Positions 40,655 to 43,794 of a stretch of DNA of 43,794 nucleotides are shown piece by piece. The stretch lies in NCBI GenBank assembly GCA_024222395.1, contig JAAEPE010000455.1, positions 1-43,794 of the forward strand, in the 5' to 3' direction. A program made the position numbers and the translations under genes. Numbering within the stretch: position 1 is the stretch's first letter; the number at the start of each line of letters is the position of its first letter. Below the pieces are notes generated by a model. That model had not been told where the DNA came from and searched no databases. It saw only the letters and a program-made list of their open reading frames with translations. This DNA comes from Myxococcales bacterium (GTDB taxonomy: Bacteria > Myxococcota_A > Polyangia > Haliangiales > Haliangiaceae).

Positions 40655-41598
40655 TTGATGCTGTAGTTGAGAGAGATGGGTTTGCCGCGCCTGGTGGCGT
40701 TGACTGAGAGGCTGCTTGCCGAGCGAACTTTGGTGTAGACCTCTAGAGCCTTATCGGGCGATGTCAATTCAAAGCCGTTGATCGAGTGAATGGTGTCGCC
40801 ATTCATGAGGCCAATTTTTGCGTAGACCGAGCTTGGCCGAATCGCGTAGAGCTTGAAGCCATTCGCCTTGCCGTGCTTGACAGACGGCACAATTCGAGCG
40901 CCCCTGGCAACTGACATTGGATTTTCGAGAATCTTGTCCACAACCTTCTTGTCAATTTCGAACTCGGTATCGCTGACTTTATTGACGCCTTCTTCGACCA
41001 TCGCCATGAGTTCACCGTTCTTGCCGCCCTTGCCCTTGCCCTTGGTCTTAGTCTTAGTCTCGGTCTTCTTCCGAGGTGCGGCTTTCGCGGACAAGAGGCT
41101 GAGTCTCTCGACTCTTTTCGACTTCTCATTCTCGAAGTCGACATACTTGGCAGAAATACGAACGACTGCCCCGCTCTCAGGAATCTTCTGCTCGATACTG
41201 TATGAGCCCTGCCTATCGGTACTCGTATTTTGAATCATTGCGAAAGAGTAGGCGCTCTCTGTTGAGACGTTCGTCGCCACGAGACGAAGCGGTAGCGACG
41301 TCATAGGCGGGCTATCCGAGTCGATAACTTCGCCGGCCTCGGCGGCCTCTGGCTCGGCGGGTATGCAGGTCGAACAGAACATGTTGCGAGCGACAATCGC
41401 CTCGCCGTCTTTGCTCTTAGCTGGCAGGACTTTGCCCTTCGTGCGCTTGACGACCTTCTCGGCCTTGCCGAGCTTGTCGGAGTCGCGCAGTGCCTTGGCC
41501 TCGATAATGTGATTGGCGGCGGTCGCACCCAAATAGGCGCACACCACCACCACAAGCGCGGGCAAGACCCCGAAGTATTTTCTGATATATGCTTCCAT
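40651..41598 (-). CDS. gspC: Type II secretion protein GspC with PDZ domain
   Basis: Inner-membrane protein linking the platform to the secretin. One membrane helix (VLPALVVVVCAYLGATAA), then the homology region (about 70-175) that contacts GspD N0, then a Lys-rich linker (KKTETKTKTKGKGKG), then a C-terminal PDZ domain (about 225-315: GFKLYAIRPSSVYAKIGLMNGDTIHSINGF). An unusual periplasmic FCSTC motif (Cys75, Cys78) opens the homology region. It is the first gene of the gsp set, 24 bp after the response regulator stop. Confidence 0.92.
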   Translation of the reverse strand: MEAYIRKYFGVLPALVVVVCAYLGATAANHIIEAKALRDSDKLGKAEKVVKRTKGKVLPAKSKDGEAIVARNMFCSTCIPAEPEAAEAGEVIDSDSPPMTSLPLRLVATNVSTESAYSFAMIQNTSTDRQGSYSIEQKIPESGAVVRISAKYVDFENEKSKRVERLSLLSAKAAPRKKTETKTKTKGKGKGGKNGELMAMVEEGVNKVSDTEFEIDKKVVDKILENPMSVARGARIVPSVKHGKANGFKLYAIRPSSVYAKIGLMNGDTIHSINGFELTSPDKALEVYTKVRSASSLSVNATRRGKPISLNYSIK

Positions 41599-41622
41599 GA
41601 CGTAACGTTCGCGATTGCAGGA

Positions 41623-43089
41623 CTAGCCTTGGGGCTCCTCACCGTCTGCAGTGACTCGGGCGTCACCCCCCACCGCAGGGGGATTCTCGGGTGAGGTACC
41701 GTCGTCTGACGGCGACTGCGACTGCGACTCAAGGCGACGGTATATGGTGCGGGTAGCGATTCCCAGTAGCTTGGCGGCCAATCGCTTGTCCCCACGTGTC
41801 TCGCGAAGAGTCTCGCGGATGACTCGCATTTCGATCTCATCTAGGGGAGTTCCGATGCTGAAACTCAGACTGCGTGATCGAGTTCCCAGTGCCTCTTGGT
41901 CGCGAATCTCACGCGGGAGATCGTCCTCTCCGATGCTGGAATTTCGACTGAGGACCACCGCTCGCTCTACGGCGTTTTCAAGTTCACGCACGTTGCCCGG
42001 CCACGAGTACTCGCTTAGCAATTCCAGTGCGCGCCCGGAGCAACCGCCGATGTCCTTGCCATTCTTGGTGGCGTATATGCGAGTAAAGTGTTGCACCAGC
42101 AGAGGGATGTCCTCGGCCCGATCCCTAAGCGCGGGTACCTGAATTGGCACTACATTGAGCCGATAGTAGAGATCTTCGCGAAACTCACCTTTGCGAACCG
42201 CTTCTGCCAAGTTCACGTTGGTGGCGACGATGAGCCGAATGTCGATCTTGCGGGTCTTGCCGCCGCCGCCCAGACGCTCGATTTCGCCCTCTTGCAAGAC
42301 GCGAAGGAGCTTGACCTGAACGTGGCGACTCATTTCGCCGATCTCATCGAGGAATAGCGTGCCGCCATTCGCAGCTTCAAAGCGACCTTCCCGACTCGTC
42401 GTCGCCCCGGTGAAGGCGCCCTTCTCGTATCCGAAGAGTTCTGCTTCTAAAATCGACTCTGGAATCGCCGCGCAGTTTATGGGAACCAGCGTTCGCCCTG
42501 CTCTCGGACTATTCTCGTGCACGCTCCTGGCAAGCAGCTCCTTGCCCGTGCCCGATTCGCCGAGCAGTAGAACAGTCGCCTCGGAAGCCGCCGCTTGCAC
42601 AGTGATGTCCATCGTGCGACGCCAAGCAAGCGAGGCCCCAACAATGGCTTTCTGCTGCCGTTCTTCCAATTGCGCTCGCAGCGCACGGTTTTCGACTACG
42701 AGATTCTGCTTCTCTAGGGCATTGCGCACGATTCTAACCACATGCGCTCGTTTCAGAGGTTTCGTCACAAAGTCGTACGCCCCCTCCTTCATCGCGGCAA
42801 CCGCGGTTTCGACCGTACCATGAGCCGTCATCAGAATGACCTCCGTCTCCGGTGACACAGCACGAGCAGCCTTTAGCAAGTCCATTCCGGTGGTCTTCGG
42901 CATCATAAGATCGGTAAGAAGAACACTGATGCGCCGTTTGCGTATGATCTCAAGTCCTCTGGCCCCATCACTGGCGGTGAGAACCTCGAGGCCTTCCCTC
43001 GCGAAGATCTTGCCAAGCGACTCAAGAATGCCGACCTCATCATCGACGATGAGAACGACGGAGTTGGACCACTTGGACACCTCGGTCAT
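41623..43089 (-). CDS. NtrC-type sigma-54 response regulator
   Basis: ATG 43089 is the start, because the receiver fold begins with VVLIVDDEVGILES. The receiver domain (about 10-125) has Asp16/Asp17, phospho-acceptor Asp60, Thr in VILMTAHG and Lys110. The AAA+ domain (about 148-375) has GESGTGKE (177-184), GAFTGA (224-229), GGTLFLDEIGEM and YSWPGNVRELENA. A Fis-type helix-turn-helix follows (RGDKRLAAKLLGIATRTIYRR) and a disordered Ser/Pro/Glu tail. It activates sigma-54 promoters when phosphorylated, most likely by the adjacent kinase. Because gspC begins 24 bp downstream, it probably shares its transcript with the secretion operon. Confidence 0.95.
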   Translation of the reverse strand: MTEVSKWSNSVVLIVDDEVGILESLGKIFAREGLEVLTASDGARGLEIIRKRRISVLLTDLMMPKTTGMDLLKAARAVSPETEVILMTAHGTVETAVAAMKEGAYDFVTKPLKRAHVVRIVRNALEKQNLVVENRALRAQLEERQQKAIVGASLAWRRTMDITVQAAASEATVLLLGESGTGKELLARSVHENSPRAGRTLVPINCAAIPESILEAELFGYEKGAFTGATTSREGRFEAANGGTLFLDEIGEMSRHVQVKLLRVLQEGEIERLGGGGKTRKIDIRLIVATNVNLAEAVRKGEFREDLYYRLNVVPIQVPALRDRAEDIPLLVQHFTRIYATKNGKDIGGCSGRALELLSEYSWPGNVRELENAVERAVVLSRNSSIGEDDLPREIRDQEALGTRSRSLSFSIGTPLDEIEMRVIRETLRETRGDKRLAAKLLGIATRTIYRRLESQSQSPSDDGTSPENPPAVGGDARVTADGEEPQG

Positions 43090-43190
43090 GGAGCCTGAGT
43101 TTCTTCGATGTGAATCATGGGATGACGAATCTGAGGGCGGGCAGTAGGGTGCGTGAACTGGAAGCATGGTTCTCCTCTGCCAGTTCCTAT

Positions 43191-43206
43191 TACAAGCTTG
43201 GTGCCA
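43191..43206 (-). promoter_or_regulatory. Candidate sigma-54 promoter upstream of the response regulator
   Basis: On the minus strand TGGCACCAAGCTTGTA has the TGGCAC -24 box and TTGTA at the -12 position with correct spacing. The consensus is TTGCA, so one -12 base deviates. Transcription would start near 43180, about 90 nt before the ATG. The encoded protein is itself a sigma-54 activator, so autoregulation is possible. Confidence 0.5.
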
Positions 43207-43257
43207 CCTTGTCGTGGCGGCAAAGATTATGAATTCTAATTGGTTAGGGCGAGTTCC

Positions 43258-43284
43258 CTGACAGTCTTTCTGACAGCCTGGCAG
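43258..43284. promoter_or_regulatory. CTGACAG repeats, possible upstream activator sites
   Basis: CTGACAG occurs at 43258-43264 and 43270-43276 (12-bp period), and CTGGCAG at 43278-43284. They are about 50-80 bp upstream of the -24 box, with an AT-rich stretch (AAAGATTATGAATTCTAATT) between. That is where enhancer sites for a sigma-54 activator could sit. Confidence 0.35.
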
Positions 43285-43372
43285 GCCACACCGAATCCAG
43301 TGACAAAATGGCAATCCCGAGCCGAATCCCACTCAGTCCCACGGCCACGCCCGCTCCCCCTCAGAAGCAGGG

Positions 43373-43792
43373 CTAGCTGCTGGATTTGACGGCGTCACGT
43401 GGCAGCGAGACACAGAACTCGGTGCCCCCTCCCTCTTCGCTTGTCACTTCGATAGTGCCGTGGTGCCTCTCAACGATCCCGTGCACGATGGAAAGCCCGA
43501 GTCCAGAGCCTTCTCCGACGTCCTTGGTCGTGAAGAATGGATCAAAGACCTTGCTCTTGACCTCCGGACTCATTCCCGGCCCATTGTCGCCAATGCGCAC
43601 GATCGCTCGCTCTTGCTCGTCCACATACGTCGTGATCGTAATAACGGCATCGCCTTGGCCGCCTACCGCCTGGCCCGCATTGGTGAGCAGATTCATGAAG
43701 ACCTGATTGAGCTGACCTGCATGCCCAACGATGCGCCCGACGTCGCCGTAGCAGCGTTTGATTTCAATCGAGGTTTTGAAGACGACATGCCT
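43373..43792 (-). CDS. Sensor histidine kinase, C-terminal part (5' end missing)
   Basis: The ATP-binding HATPase_c domain of a two-component kinase, open to the window edge. It has an N box (LNQVFMNLLTNAGQAV), G1 DNGPGM, F box FDPFFTTK and G2 GSGLGLSI. These are of the NtrB/HPK4-like type that usually partners NtrC-type regulators. The dimerisation His and any sensor domain lie beyond the window. The next gene downstream (283 bp away) is the sigma-54 response regulator, its likely partner. The gap in between holds that regulator's promoter. Confidence 0.92.
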   Translation of the reverse strand, partial: RHVVFKTSIEIKRCYGDVGRIVGHAGQLNQVFMNLLTNAGQAVGGQGDAVITITTYVDEQERAIVRIGDNGPGMSPEVKSKVFDPFFTTKDVGEGSGLGLSIVHGIVERHHGTIEVTSEEGGGTEFCVSLPRDAVKSSS

Positions 43793-43794
43793 TA

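Noticed and set aside
41623..43332. 569-codon version of the response regulator
   Set aside because: The first 81 codons cross the candidate sigma-54 promoter and have no domain; the receiver domain starts right after ATG 43089.
1..43794. CRISPR arrays, tRNA/rRNA genes, insertion sequences or prophage genes
   Set aside because: I looked for repeat-spacer patterns, tRNA-like folds, transposase and integrase motifs and found none.

Overview
The window reads as chromosomal DNA of a deltaproteobacterial, Myxococcota-like Gram-negative bacterium. The basis is the family mix: eukaryote-type Ser/Thr kinases (one with a PEGA domain), a PP2C phosphatase, FHA proteins, sigma-54 activators, many lipoproteins, RNase Y together with SspB, and a complete gspC-to-gspN type II secretion operon whose GspL carries a full PilM-like ATPase fold. 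This is inference from gene content; no rRNA or tRNA gene is present to test it. Genes are dense and many starts are GTG or TTG.

Layout. 0-3.2 kb: the end of a dacB-type peptidase, a perfect 12-bp hairpin, a frameshifted lipoprotein and an ApbC/Mrp Fe-S carrier. 3.2-5.0 kb: ribA, def and folB. 5.0-10.7 kb (minus): a likely operon of Ser/Thr kinase, RNase Y, cysteine desulfurase, thioesterase and SspB. 10.8-14.9 kb: a rhodanese-E1 enzyme, an A-type Fe-S carrier, a GlcD-like flavoprotein and a lipoprotein. 14.9-18.8 kb (plus): nth, kamA-like radical SAM gene, queG and an RluA-type pseudouridine synthase. 18.8-23.0 kb: cytochrome c lipoprotein, kinase, PP2C, then zinc-ribbon FHA and SprT-like genes on the other strand. 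23.0-23.7 kb: the one long non-coding gap, with two DnaA-box-like 9-mers and three short palindromes. 23.7-27.6 kb: a lipoprotein, an alkyltransferase-like protein, a fused MoaD-MoaE and an FHA sigma-54 activator. 27.6-41.6 kb (minus): gspC-D-E-F-G-H-I-J-K-L-M-N. 41.6-43.8 kb (minus): an NtrC-type response regulator and the end of a sensor kinase.

How the parts fit. The secretion operon lies 24 bp downstream of the sigma-54 response regulator gene. In front of that regulator are a near-consensus -24/-12 promoter and repeated CTGACAG motifs. The simplest model is an autoregulated two-component sigma-54 switch driving the secretion system. A second, FHA-controlled sigma-54 activator converges on the far end of the operon. 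No prepilin peptidase (GspO/PilD) is visible, so it must be elsewhere.

A second theme is sulfur and Fe-S metabolism: cysteine desulfurase, A-type carrier, ApbC, rhodanese-E1 and MoaD-MoaE, plus Fe-S clients Nth, KamA and QueG. Most unusual points: the sigma-54/secretion arrangement, the GspN acidic repeat tail, an RNase Y whose KH domain lacks GxxG, the MoaD-MoaE fusion with an internal Gly-Gly, an SspB with an extra helical domain and an apparent ClpX-binding tail, and the 23.0-23.7 kb gap.
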